From positions 34,251 to 98,250 of the forward strand of contig URXU01000006.1 of assembly GCA_900552005.1 (NCBI GenBank): a stretch of 64,000 bases of DNA, written 5' to 3'. Made by a program: the position numbers and the translations under genes. Below, piece by piece: positions 25,281-34,217 of the stretch; within the stretch, counting starts at the first letter, position 1, and each line of letters starts with the position of its first letter. Under the pieces are notes generated by a model. The model did not search any database, was not told the DNA's origin, and worked only from the letters and a program-made list of their open reading frames with translations. The DNA comes from an uncultured Phascolarctobacterium sp. GTDB lineage: Bacteria; Bacillota; Negativicutes; Acidaminococcales; Acidaminococcaceae.

Positions 25281-27301
25281 TGCTGAAAAGAAATAATAAG
25301 GTCAGCCCTGCTCAGCGTTACGGATTGCTTAGCCTGGTAGTGTTGCTTCTGGCAGCAGCAGTTATCTGCCGTCTGGGCTGGCTGCAGCTTGTTAAGGCGC
25401 AGGAGCTTTCCCAAAAGGCAGCGGATAAACTAACGGCCAGCGGTATGCAGAAAAATCCTCGCGGCAAGATTGTAGACCGCAATGGCGAAGAACTGGCAGT
25501 CAGCATTATGACCGGTACGTTGTATGCTGATCCGTTGGCTATGGAAGACCCGGAGGAAGAACGCAAGAATAAACCGGGTCGTGATGTGCGCAAACTGAGT
25601 GCTGATTTGCTGGCGCCAGCTTTGCAAATGGATGCGGCGCAGCTTTATAAGGATTTTAATGAGCCGCTGCATTTTCTGTATATTAAAAGAGCAATGGAAC
25701 CGCGGGAATATGAGGCCGTCCAGAAAATTATCAAGGATAACAAACTGCCAGGGCTGCATTTTCTCAGAGAAAGCAAGCGGTATTATACCAAGCAGCATGC
25801 GGCAGCTCAGGTCATTGGCTTTGTGGGGACTGATGACAAGGGGCTGAGCGGTATTGAATTGCAGCTGGATTCAGTGCTGCAGGGCAAGGAAACTAAATAT
25901 AAGGCTTTTTATGATTTGGCCGGCAAACGTATTTTGGGCCGCGATTATGAAAAGGGAGAGCAAAAGAGCAATCTTTCCACAGTTTATCTGACACTGGACA
26001 GCAAGATGCAGTATGTATTGGAAGATGCCATGGATGATGCTATCAAACGTACTAAGGCCAAAGGCGCCGCAGCCATCATCATGGACCCTTATACCGGTGA
26101 GATTCTTGGCATGGCCAGCAGACCGACTTTTGATCCCAATACCTTTTATAAATATCCTTCTGTCAGCTGGAATAATAAGGCTGTTTCCATGATTTATGAG
26201 CCTGGTTCTGTATTTAAGCCAATTGTAGGCTGCATGGGTTTGACTGAAGGTATTATTACGCCGGATACTCCTATTCAGGATAACGGCAGCATCAGAATTG
26301 CTGACCGCGTTATTCATAACTGGGACGGTGAAGGCATGGGCCTGGTACCCTTTTCTGAGGTTATTAAATTCTCCATTAATACAGGTATGGTGCAGCTGGG
26401 CATGAAGCTGGGGGCGCAGCGGCTGATTGATTATAGTAAAAAATTTGGTTTCGGTCAGCCTACCGGCATTGATTTGCCGGGTGAGGAATCGGGCCTTTTA
26501 TATAATCCGGAAGATATGTATGAGCCGGATATTGCTACTATGGCTATCGGGCAAGGTATTGCCGTAACGCCGCTGCAGATGCTGCGTGCCATTTGTGCTA
26601 TTGCCAATGGCGGTGAGCTGCTGCAGCCGTATATTGTAAAGCAGGTAGTGGATGCTGACGGCAATACGGTCAGTGCCGGAGAGAAAAAAATAATCCGCCG
26701 CGTAATTACTGAACAGGTTGCTTCCCAAATGCGCGGCATGATGGAAAAGGTAGTCAGTGAAGGCGGCGGCAAGACGGCGGCAATCAAGGGCTACCGCATT
26801 GCCGGCAAGACAGGTACGGCAGAAAAGCTTGCTGAAGGCGGCGGTTATGCTGCAGGAGAATATATAGCTTCATTTGTCGGTTTTGTACCGGCGGATAAAC
26901 CTAAGTATGCCATGCTGGTTATGCTGGATACGCCTCAGGGTGCTTTCTACGGTTCGCAGGTATCCGCGCCTATTTTCCGTGATACCCTGCAGCAAATTTT
27001 AGTTGCCAAGGGTATTCAGCCCAGCAGCAGTGAAGGCTTGCCTTCATTTGCGGAAATGAATGCCAAACAGCAGGCAGCAGCGGAAAAACAACCGCTGAAA
27101 ATGCCGGATATGCAGTTTTTGCCCAATGGCAAAATTAAACTGCCTGATTTTTCCGGCGTCAACATGCGTAAAGCGGCAGAACTTTTACAGCATGGTAATT
27201 TGCGGCTGCAGCCTTATGGCAGCGGTTTTGCCTATCAGCAGAAACCGCCGGCCGGAACGGAAGTTGATGAGGGCAGTATTGTAGAAATCTGGTTTAAATA
27301 A
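25280..27301 (+). CDS. ftsI: Class B penicillin-binding protein with C-terminal PASTA domain (FtsI/SpoVD type)
   Basis: The 673-residue transpeptidase has an N-terminal membrane anchor (about residues 14-34), a PBP dimer/pedestal domain (55-215) and a transpeptidase domain with SVFK (catalytic Ser), SIN and KTGT motifs. The last ~60 residues form a PASTA domain (LPDFSGVNMRKAAELLQHGNL). It cross-links septal peptidoglycan with the FtsW encoded immediately upstream. PASTA-tailed members are common in Firmicutes (FtsI/SpoVD). Confidence 0.93.
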   Translation: MLKRNNKVSPAQRYGLLSLVVLLLAAAVICRLGWLQLVKAQELSQKAADKLTASGMQKNPRGKIVDRNGEELAVSIMTGTLYADPLAMEDPEEERKNKPGRDVRKLSADLLAPALQMDAAQLYKDFNEPLHFLYIKRAMEPREYEAVQKIIKDNKLPGLHFLRESKRYYTKQHAAAQVIGFVGTDDKGLSGIELQLDSVLQGKETKYKAFYDLAGKRILGRDYEKGEQKSNLSTVYLTLDSKMQYVLEDAMDDAIKRTKAKGAAAIIMDPYTGEILGMASRPTFDPNTFYKYPSVSWNNKAVSMIYEPGSVFKPIVGCMGLTEGIITPDTPIQDNGSIRIADRVIHNWDGEGMGLVPFSEVIKFSINTGMVQLGMKLGAQRLIDYSKKFGFGQPTGIDLPGEESGLLYNPEDMYEPDIATMAIGQGIAVTPLQMLRAICAIANGGELLQPYIVKQVVDADGNTVSAGEKKIIRRVITEQVASQMRGMMEKVVSEGGGKTAAIKGYRIAGKTGTAEKLAEGGGYAAGEYIASFVGFVPADKPKYAMLVMLDTPQGAFYGSQVSAPIFRDTLQQILVAKGIQPSSSEGLPSFAEMNAKQQAAAEKQPLKMPDMQFLPNGKIKLPDFSGVNMRKAAELLQHGNLRLQPYGSGFAYQQKPPAGTEVDEGSIVEIWFK

Positions 27302-27401
27302 AGAAATAGTTTGCTTTTCCGGCAGGAAAATACTGCTGCCTGGCAGAAGTAATAATAATTATATTTTTATATTTTGGTCAATTTTGGAGGAGGGTTTAAA
27401 C

Positions 27402-29072
27402 ATGTTGTCTGATATTGAAATTGCTCAGCATGCCAAAATGCTGAAAATCACTGATGTTGCTGCTAAATTGGGTATCAGTGAAGAAGATATCGAGATGTAT
27501 GGCCGTTATAAGGCTAAATTATCCATGGATTTGATTCGCAGACTGGAAAATGAAAAAGCCGGTAAATTAGTACTGGTTACAGCGATTACGCCTACTCCGG
27601 CCGGTGAAGGTAAATCTACCACTACCGTGGGTCTGGCTCAGGGCCTGGCCAAACTGGATAAAAAAGTTATTGTGGCTTTGCGTGAACCTTCTTTAGGCCC
27701 CTGCATGGGTATTAAAGGCGGTGCTGCCGGCGGCGGTTACTCACAGGTAGTACCGATGGAAGATATTAATTTGCATTTTACCGGTGATTTCCATGCCATT
27801 ACTTCTGCCCATATGCTGTTAAGCGCTATGCTGGATAATCATATCCAGCAGGGGAATGCTCTGAATATTGATCCTCGCCGTATTGTCTGGAAACGCGTTG
27901 TTGATATGAATGACCGCGAGCTGCGTAATATTGTTGTCGGCTTAGGCGGCAAAGCCCATGGCGTGCCGCGTCAGGACGGATTTGATATTACCGTTGCATC
28001 CGAAGTTATGGCTATTTTGTGTCTGGCTGATGGCCTGCATGATTTAAAGGAACGTTTAAGCAAGATTATTGTTGCCTATGACTATAACGGCAAACCGGTT
28101 ACTGCCGGCCAGCTGAAAGCTCACGGAGCTATGGCTGCTTTGCTGAAAGATGCGGTAAAACCCAATCTGGTGCAGACTCTGGAAAATGTACCGGCAATTA
28201 TTCATGGCGGTCCTTTTGCTAATATTGCTCATGGCTGCAACAGCGTTATGGCAACCAAAACAGCGATGAAGCTGGCTGATTATACCATTACTGAAGCAGG
28301 CTTTGGCGCTGATTTGGGAGCTGAGAAATTCTTTGATATTAAATGCCGTTATGCCGGTTTAAAGCCCGATGCCGTAGTTATCGTAGCTACTGTGCGCGCT
28401 TTGAAAATGCATGGCGGTGTACCCAAGACTGAATTAACGGTTCCCAATGTTGAGGCTGTGAAAAAAGGTCTGGTAAATCTGGAAAAACATATTGAAAATG
28501 TTAAAAAATTTGGCGTTCCTCTGGTTGTGGCCATCAATATTTTTGCTCAGGATACGGCAGAAGAATTGGAAGCGGTGCGTGAACACTGTGCCAAACATGG
28601 CGTTAATGTAGCCTTGTCCGATGTTTTTGCCCGTGGCGGTGAAGGCGGTATTGAACTGGCTAAAGAAGTAATTGCTTTGGCTGAAAGCGGTAAAGCTGAT
28701 TTTAAACCGTTATATGCTGACGCAATGTCTTTGAAAGAAAAAATTGAAACCATTGCCAGAGAAATTTATGGCGCTGATGGCGTTAACTACAGCAAAAATG
28801 CTGAAAAGGCACTGAAAGAATTTACTGAGATGGGATATGGTTCCCTGCCGGTATGTATGGCTAAAACCCAATATTCTTTCTCCGATGACCCTGCACTGCT
28901 TGGCCGTCCCAGTGGTTTTAAAATCACTATTAAAGATTGCCGTATTGCCGCAGGCGCAGGCTTTGTAGTAGTATTGACCGGTGATATTATGACCATGCCC
29001 GGTTTGCCGAAAGTGCCGGCAGCAGAAAAAATTGACGTCAGTGATGACGGCGTTATCAGCGGTTTATTCTAA
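27402..29072 (+). CDS. fhs: Formate-tetrahydrofolate ligase
   Basis: The 556-residue enzyme makes 10-formyl-THF from formate, ATP and THF. The P-loop TPTPAGEGKSTTTVGL (about residues 64-79) and EPSLGPCMGIKGGAAGGGYSQV are diagnostic. The ATG at 27402 has a strong GGAGGAGGG site; an upstream TTG frame is part of the leader. A folD homologue follows 15 bases downstream, so the two one-carbon genes form an operon. The 80-100 bases upstream show no THF riboswitch. Confidence 0.96.
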   Translation: MLSDIEIAQHAKMLKITDVAAKLGISEEDIEMYGRYKAKLSMDLIRRLENEKAGKLVLVTAITPTPAGEGKSTTTVGLAQGLAKLDKKVIVALREPSLGPCMGIKGGAAGGGYSQVVPMEDINLHFTGDFHAITSAHMLLSAMLDNHIQQGNALNIDPRRIVWKRVVDMNDRELRNIVVGLGGKAHGVPRQDGFDITVASEVMAILCLADGLHDLKERLSKIIVAYDYNGKPVTAGQLKAHGAMAALLKDAVKPNLVQTLENVPAIIHGGPFANIAHGCNSVMATKTAMKLADYTITEAGFGADLGAEKFFDIKCRYAGLKPDAVVIVATVRALKMHGGVPKTELTVPNVEAVKKGLVNLEKHIENVKKFGVPLVVAINIFAQDTAEELEAVREHCAKHGVNVALSDVFARGGEGGIELAKEVIALAESGKADFKPLYADAMSLKEKIETIAREIYGADGVNYSKNAEKALKEFTEMGYGSLPVCMAKTQYSFSDDPALLGRPSGFKITIKDCRIAAGAGFVVVLTGDIMTMPGLPKVPAAEKIDVSDDGVISGLF

Positions 29073-29087
29073 GGAGCAATAAAATAT

Positions 29088-29921
29088 ATGGAGACCTTGT
29101 TGATGAAAGGCAAGCCGGTTGCCGATGTATACAGAGAAGCTATCAGCGCGAAAATAGCAGCTGCCAGAGAAAAAGGCCATAAAGTTACCCTGGTGATTCT
29201 GTTGGTGGGCAATGATCCTGCTTCCTGCGTATATAAAGACCGGCTTGTGAAGCTGACGGAGAGCCTGGGAGCGGCAGCGAAGGTTGTGCAGCTGCCTGAG
29301 ACAGCCTCGGAAGCAGAAGTTATTGAACTGATTAAGAAAATGAACCGTAATCGCTATATAACCGGTATTCTGCCCATGATGCCCATGCCTAAACATATCA
29401 GCGGTGACGCTGTGGGTGCGGCCATTACCAAGCACAAGGATATGGACTGTCTGAATCCGACTAATGCCGGCGAGCTGTATCTGGGACGCAGCAAATGGGC
29501 GCCCTGTACTGCAAGAGCCTGCATGGCGGCGTTAGAATACTATAAAATTGATGTGGCAGGAAAGCATGCGGTGGTTATCGGCCGCAGCAACGTTATTGGC
29601 AAACCGGCAGCACTGCTGCTGCTGCAGAAAAATGCCACTGTTACGATTTGTCATTCACGCACACAGAATTTGAAAGAAATTGTGCGTCAGGCAGATATAG
29701 TTATTGCAGCAGTGGGCAAAGCTGGTTTTGTTACAGCTGATATGGTGAAAGAAGGCGCAGTCCTTATTGATGTAGGCATTAATGCGGTGGACGGGAAAAT
29801 TGTCGGCGATGTAACCGCGCAAGCAGCGGCCAAAGCTGCTGCGTTTACGCCGGTACCAGGAGGCATCGGTGTTATCAGCAATATGATGGTTATGGAATGT
29901 CTGACCGCTGATATTGAGTAA
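29088..29921 (+). CDS. folD: FolD-like methylene-THF dehydrogenase with altered catalytic residues
   Basis: This 277-residue protein has the FolD fold: VGNDPASCVY, KDMDCLNPTNAGELYLG, PCTARA, VVIGRSNVIGKPAALLLLQKNATVTICHSRT, AVGKAGFV and PVPGGIG. Aligned without gaps to DPASxxYVxxKxK, the catalytic Lys (Lys56 in the human enzyme) is Leu53 here. The Gln of GILVQLPLP (Gln100) is Met97. The Asp of KDVDG is kept (D120), although the next Gly is Cys. Loss of the Lys abolishes cyclohydrolase activity in studied enzymes, so this may be a dehydrogenase only, or act on another substrate. It sits in an operon with fhs. Confidence 0.85.
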   Translation: METLLMKGKPVADVYREAISAKIAAAREKGHKVTLVILLVGNDPASCVYKDRLVKLTESLGAAAKVVQLPETASEAEVIELIKKMNRNRYITGILPMMPMPKHISGDAVGAAITKHKDMDCLNPTNAGELYLGRSKWAPCTARACMAALEYYKIDVAGKHAVVIGRSNVIGKPAALLLLQKNATVTICHSRTQNLKEIVRQADIVIAAVGKAGFVTADMVKEGAVLIDVGINAVDGKIVGDVTAQAAAKAAAFTPVPGGIGVISNMMVMECLTADIE

Positions 29922-29927
29922 ACTATC

Positions 29928-30353
29928 ATGCGGAAACTATTATGGCTAATATTGCTGCTGGCGTTTACAATGCTGATTTTTCTTAGCTCCTCGCTGCCGA
30001 TGTCTGAATCTGGCAGAATAAGCGGTACTGCTGCTTCGCTGCTGCAGGAACTTTGGCATGCGGCTGGTGTTGAGCAGGCTGATAATCTGGAGCATTTGCT
30101 GCGTAAATTGACACATTTTATGGCTTTTGCCATCCAAGGCTGGTTATTATATAAAACTTTTGCTGCCTTTCATGCAGGAACGTCGGCCAACGGTTATATT
30201 TTGCTGGCAGGATTGTTGACAGCGGTAGTTGATGAATATATCCAAAGCTTTTCCGCAGGACGCAGCTCATCGGTTAATGATGTGCTGCTGGACTTCAGCG
30301 GAGCGTTTTGTATGTGGCTAAGCTGCCGCATTTGGCAATGGAGCCGGCATTAG
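29928..30353 (+). CDS. VanZ-like family membrane protein
   Basis: A 141-residue protein with about four membrane helices and the VanZ signature: LRKLTHFMAFAIQGWLL and DEYIQSFSAGRSSSVNDVLLD. VanZ itself gives low teicoplanin resistance, but most relatives have no known role. It begins six bases after folD, so it is probably cotranscribed with fhs-folD. Confidence 0.85.
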   Translation: MRKLLWLILLLAFTMLIFLSSSLPMSESGRISGTAASLLQELWHAAGVEQADNLEHLLRKLTHFMAFAIQGWLLYKTFAAFHAGTSANGYILLAGLLTAVVDEYIQSFSAGRSSSVNDVLLDFSGAFCMWLSCRIWQWSRH

Positions 30354-30369
30354 ACCTGTAAAAAGAAGA

Positions 30370-30411
30370 AACTCTGTTTTCCGGAGAATATCCGGGGAGC
30401 AGAGTTTTTTG
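30370..30411 (+). terminator. Terminator of fhs-folD-vanZ operon
   Basis: Outer stem AACTCTG/CAGAGTT around an inner CCGG/CCGG pairing, followed by TTTTTTG. Confidence 0.75.
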
Positions 30412-30470
30412 TTACAAATTTTATAAAATAAAGTTGCTGCTGAAAAAAACAGGAATTTAGCGGCATAGCG

Positions 30471-30500
30471 TTGACCGGCAGCCGTTGGGAATGTTATACT
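30471..30500 (+). promoter_or_regulatory. Promoter of ECF transporter operon
   Basis: -35 TTGACC (30471-30476) and -10 TATACT (30495-30500), spacer 18. Transcription would start near 30507, excluding an ATG at 30485 as start of the first gene. Confidence 0.6.
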
Positions 30501-30538
30501 CGGGAATAGTATTTAATAATTATTGTGAGGCGATGGAA

Positions 30539-31111
30539 ATGGATGAAAAGAAAAAAGAAATTCCGCAGCTGATAGAGATAGAACCTTTACAGGACGGGTA
30601 CCGTTGGGTTGCGATAACGGCGATGCTGCTGGCTATCGGCATTATTCTGCATACGGTGAGTCCGAATATTGGCGGTGTAACACCTAACTGGACGATTGCC
30701 ATGTATTCAATCGTCATTAATCTGACGAACCCTAAATTATCACAGGCGGTAGGCATTGGATTTATTGCGGGCCTGACCTTGGTGCCTTCTTCCAAGTCGG
30801 CGTTTCCTCTGGGCAATCTGGCCAGTGAAGTAGCCGGCGCTACGGTGTGCTGCGTTCTTGTTAAGGCCATGCTGGCAGCCGGAATCGGCAGCTGGCGCCT
30901 GCGTCCGTTTATCACAGGCTTTATGGCAACCATTGTCAGCGGCGGTTTGTTTACCTTTATTCTGAAAATCGTTCTGGCGCTGCCGCTCAGTGTATGGCTG
31001 TATGCCATGCTGCCCGTAGTGGCCATTATCGGCGTACTCAATGCGCTGATAACATTTGTGCTCTATGCTCCCGTACGTAAATTATTTTTTGTCCAGGAGG
31101 ATAAACAGTGA
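30539..31111 (+). CDS. ECF transporter S component, TrpP-like
   Basis: A 190-residue protein with about six hydrophobic segments after a hydrophilic N-terminus. The region AMLLAIGIILHTVSPNIGG followed by PNWTIAMYSIV recalls the TrpP (tryptophan) group of S components, though the substrate cannot be settled. The ATG at 30539 has GAGG at eight bases and lies downstream of the predicted promoter. Genes for two EcfA ATPases and EcfT follow, each overlapping the previous one, so this is a complete dedicated ECF importer. Confidence 0.75.
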   Translation: MDEKKKEIPQLIEIEPLQDGYRWVAITAMLLAIGIILHTVSPNIGGVTPNWTIAMYSIVINLTNPKLSQAVGIGFIAGLTLVPSSKSAFPLGNLASEVAGATVCCVLVKAMLAAGIGSWRLRPFITGFMATIVSGGLFTFILKIVLALPLSVWLYAMLPVVAIIGVLNALITFVLYAPVRKLFFVQEDKQ

Positions 31112-31971
31112 TGGAAAATGCTGTACAACTGGAAAACTTTTATTTTGCTTATAAAAAATCAGATATAGTCCTGCATGATATTAATATTAATGTGCGCAAA
31201 GGCAGTTTTACCATGCTGGCCGGACCAAGCGGCGCAGGCAAAACAACTCTGTGCAAGGCAATGACCGGTATAGTGCCCTATTATATGGGAGGCCGTTACA
31301 GCGGTGACGTGAAAGTATTGGGTGAATCAACCAAAGGGCAGCGGGTATCAGATATTGCCATGCGGGTAGGCTTTATTATGGAAGATTACGAAAGCCAGCT
31401 GGTTTCATTGACAGCCGGCGAAGAAATTGCCTTCAGCCTTTTAAATCACGGCTTTTCCGCTCAGGAAACAGCCGCAAGAACGCGCAAGGCTCTGGAAGAT
31501 GTAGGCCTGCCGGGACGCGAAAGCTATCAGCTGGATGAGCTGAGCGGCGGACAGCGTCAGCGCCTTCTTCTGGCGGCTACTTTAGCCGTGCATCCGGAAA
31601 TTATCGTTTTGGATGAGCCGGTTTCTGCCATGGACCCGGATGGTGCGATTTCTTTGTATAAACTGGTTTATGATATTCATAAAACTTATGGTACAACCAT
31701 TGTCGTTGTAGAGCATCGAACGGATTATCTGCTGCCGTATATTACGGATTTAATTGCCTTAAAGGAAGGACATGTCATAGCCAACGACAGCTTTGAAGCA
31801 GCGGCGCCCAAGATGTATGCTGACCCGGAGCTGCGCTGTCTGCTGCCGTCTTTATGGCAGGTGAAATTGGGCCTTGAGAAAAAATTTCATGTAGATTTAG
31901 GTGACTGGCGCAGTGAAGCTGATGCTTTGGCCGATTTGCGCGCCTATAATTTCGAAAGGAGGGCTGACTGA
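31111..31971 (+). CDS. ECF transporter ATPase (EcfA1)
   Basis: The 286-residue ATPase has Walker A GPSGAGKTT, Q-loop FIMEDYESQ, signature ELSGGQRQRL and Walker B IIVLDEPVSAMD, with the switch His in VVEHRT. The ATG overlaps the S-component stop (TGATG), with AGGAGG ten bases upstream; a GTG at 31108 is an alternative start. It pairs with the next gene product to power the importer. Confidence 0.9.
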   Translation: MENAVQLENFYFAYKKSDIVLHDININVRKGSFTMLAGPSGAGKTTLCKAMTGIVPYYMGGRYSGDVKVLGESTKGQRVSDIAMRVGFIMEDYESQLVSLTAGEEIAFSLLNHGFSAQETAARTRKALEDVGLPGRESYQLDELSGGQRQRLLLAATLAVHPEIIVLDEPVSAMDPDGAISLYKLVYDIHKTYGTTIVVVEHRTDYLLPYITDLIALKEGHVIANDSFEAAAPKMYADPELRCLLPSLWQVKLGLEKKFHVDLGDWRSEADALADLRAYNFERRAD

Positions 31972-32780
31972 TGATAGAGGCTAAAGAGGTTAATTTTGCT
32001 TATCTGCGCGGGCAGCCCGTCATCAATGATATAGATCTTACGATTAATGATGGGGAATTTGTGGCGCTGCTGGGTCATAACGGCAGCGGCAAAACGACCT
32101 TGAGCCGTTTGTTTATGGCTTTATGCCATCCCCGCAGCGGTCAGATTCTGATAGACGGCGAGGACATTGTTAAAAAGGAGCCGGCAGATTTGGCTGATAA
32201 AATAGGCTATGTTTTTCAGAACCCGGATCTGCAGATTTTAGAAGACACTGTTTATGATGAAGTAGCTTACGGACCACGTGCGAAAAAGCTTACGGAAGAA
32301 ACTATTAACCGTCAGGTAACGGAAGCGCTTGAAGCCATGGGCTTAACAGAATTGCGCGGCGAATATCCGCGCCTGCTTTCGTTTGGACAAAAACGGCGCT
32401 TGGGCGTAGCCGCCGCATTAGCTTTAAATCCGCGTACCTTGATTTTAGATGAAATAACCAATGGTCAGGATGCTCTGGAAAAAATAAATATGATGGAATA
32501 TCTGCAGGCTATAAATGCCAAACGCGGGATGACAATAGTGCTGATTTCCCATGATATGGAGATTGTACGCCGTTATGCCCGCAGGGTTCTGGTTCTGCAT
32601 CGCGGCAATCTGGTTTTTGATGGTGCGCCCAAAGAACTGTTTAACGGCTCCTATCCGGTAGAACGCTGGGGATTGCATAAGCCGGTAGTTGCATCTTTGG
32701 CTGCTGCTTTTGGCATTGATGCTGCCAGAGCCGAAGAATTCTGTGAAGCAGTATGTATTAAAGAAGGTGGCCGCTCATGA
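31971..32780 (+). CDS. ECF transporter ATPase (EcfA2)
   Basis: A 269-residue ATPase with Walker A GHNGSGKTT, Q-loop VFQNPDLQ, Walker B TLILDEITNG and the switch His in LISHDME. The signature motif reads LSFGQKRR, with Phe instead of the first Gly of LSGGQ. The start overlaps the previous stop codon. It forms a heterodimer with EcfA1. Confidence 0.9.
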   Translation: MIEAKEVNFAYLRGQPVINDIDLTINDGEFVALLGHNGSGKTTLSRLFMALCHPRSGQILIDGEDIVKKEPADLADKIGYVFQNPDLQILEDTVYDEVAYGPRAKKLTEETINRQVTEALEAMGLTELRGEYPRLLSFGQKRRLGVAAALALNPRTLILDEITNGQDALEKINMMEYLQAINAKRGMTIVLISHDMEIVRRYARRVLVLHRGNLVFDGAPKELFNGSYPVERWGLHKPVVASLAAAFGIDAARAEEFCEAVCIKEGGRS

Positions 32781-33445
32781 AACTGACAGCTTTTACTCAA
32801 ATAATTGTTACTATTGCTGTTACGGCTTGGGTATTTATTCTTCCGGTAGAGGCAGTAGCAACGATCCTGGTTTTGGAACTGGCGCTCTTGCTGTATATTA
32901 AGCATGACAGAATGACCATGGCTGCTATCGGCGGTTTAGCAGTGTTTACAGGTACTATGGTTTTATTGCAGCTGCTTTTTGGCACGCCGCTGGAACAATC
33001 GCTGATTGGCGGCCTGCGAATGCTGGTTATGACCATGGCGTTTTTATGTATGCTGGCAGCAACCAAGATTCAGGATATTGCCAAAGCGCTGGTGGATCGT
33101 TTTCATCTGCCTTGTGAATATGCGTTTATGTTGACTACGGCGCTGCGCTTTGTTCCTAATTTTTTAACGGACAGTGCCATTACTCTGGATGCACAAAGCT
33201 GCCGCGGCTATTCCAATCGCGGGAATATTATTAAACGGTTTTTAGCTTATCTGGTGGTAATTCGTCCGTTGGTTATGCGTGCAGTGGCCAAGTCTGAAAC
33301 GCTGGCGCTCAGTATGGAACTTAAGGGGTTTGGCGGCAATACCTATAAGAATATGCCGGCTGAGCCGCTGCGGCCTGCTGATTATGCAGTGCTTCTCCTG
33401 GTAGTTGTGCTGAGCACTTATCCCTTCTGGATTGATCATATATAA
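32777..33445 (+). CDS. ECF transporter transmembrane protein (EcfT)
   Basis: The 222-residue scaffold subunit has four to five membrane helices and the cytoplasmic coupling motifs SCRGYSNRG and LSMELKGFG that contact the two ATPases. An ATGA overlap joins it to ecfA2. It is the last gene of the four-gene operon. Confidence 0.88.
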   Translation: MKLTAFTQIIVTIAVTAWVFILPVEAVATILVLELALLLYIKHDRMTMAAIGGLAVFTGTMVLLQLLFGTPLEQSLIGGLRMLVMTMAFLCMLAATKIQDIAKALVDRFHLPCEYAFMLTTALRFVPNFLTDSAITLDAQSCRGYSNRGNIIKRFLAYLVVIRPLVMRAVAKSETLALSMELKGFGGNTYKNMPAEPLRPADYAVLLLVVVLSTYPFWIDHI

Positions 33446-33452
33446 AAATAAT

Positions 33453-33485
33453 AAAGGCTTCTGCAATCTGCAGAAGCCTTTAGTT
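33453..33485. terminator. Bidirectional terminator
   Basis: Perfect 13-bp stem AAAGGCTTCTGCA around a 3-base loop between convergent genes. Confidence 0.88.
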
Positions 33486-33486
33486 T

Positions 33487-34023
33487 TTATTGGGCAGCTG
33501 TGTCGGCTGCATTATTCAGCGGGCAGTCAGCTGGTGGAGCGTAACGGAAGTGTTTGCCGTGATGTTTAAAGCCCGGGCCGTAAGCGCGCAGGGCCTGACG
33601 CTGTTCAGGAGACATTTTTGCAACACGGTCGCGCATTTCCTGACGCTGCTGCTGACGGTCCTTAATGAACTGCTCCACTTCCTGACGTTGTTCGTCAGTA
33701 AGTTTGCTGAGGCATTCTTCTCTGTATTTTTCACGTTCAGCCTGCCATTGTTCACGAGCCTGCTGACGTTGTTCCGGGGTCATTTTGGCCCATTCTTCAC
33801 GTTTGGCCTGCCATTGCTGCCTTTGTTCATCAGTCATCTGGAAGTTTCTGTGGTGACCGCCATGAAAATAGCCGTCACCGCGGCAATTCAGCATAGCTGC
33901 CGGACAGTTGGCGCCGGCTGCGGGCTGAGTCTGCACCGCATCAGCAGCGAAAACAGCGCCTGCACAGAGAGAAGTTAATACAGCGGCAGTCAATAAGGTT
34001 TTCTTAAGATTTAAATTCAACAT
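33487..34023 (-). CDS. Spy/CpxP-like periplasmic LTXXQ protein
   Basis: This 178-residue protein has a signal peptide (ending VFA-AD) and four copies of an LTXXQ-type motif: MTDEQRQ, MTPEQRQ, LTDEQRQ and MSPEQRQ, in a highly charged helical region typical of Spy/CpxP/CnrX/ZraP proteins. His clusters (HGGHH and HHGKH) and scattered Cys suggest metal binding. The ATG at 34023 has AAGGAGTG. It is divergent from a two-component system 195 bases away, which parallels cpxP-cpxRA and suggests control by that system. Confidence 0.82.
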   Translation of the reverse strand: MLNLNLKKTLLTAAVLTSLCAGAVFAADAVQTQPAAGANCPAAMLNCRGDGYFHGGHHRNFQMTDEQRQQWQAKREEWAKMTPEQRQQAREQWQAEREKYREECLSKLTDEQRQEVEQFIKDRQQQRQEMRDRVAKMSPEQRQALRAYGPGFKHHGKHFRYAPPADCPLNNAADTAAQ

Positions 34024-34217
34024 ATTTATCACTCCTTAAATTTGGTATTGTTATCCTTTGTTTGATTTTATTGTACAGGGCATTTATGGCAAAATAATGT
34101 TTTTTTAGATTTTTTTTAGAAAAAGTTTGCTGATGGGCGGTAAAATTCTGCCATAATTTTATAATATACTCTATAATATTGATGTGACATAGATTATCCG
34201 AGAGCAGAGGTGTAACA

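Noticed and set aside
27302..27401. Possible THF riboswitch before fhs
   Set aside because: Only an imperfect hairpin around CTGCCTGGCAG is seen; conserved THF-motif bases are missing.
33490..33978. 162-codon plus-strand ORF opposite the Spy-like gene
   Set aside because: Antisense of the repeated LTXXQ-coding region; the minus strand has signal peptide, ribosome-binding site and family repeats.
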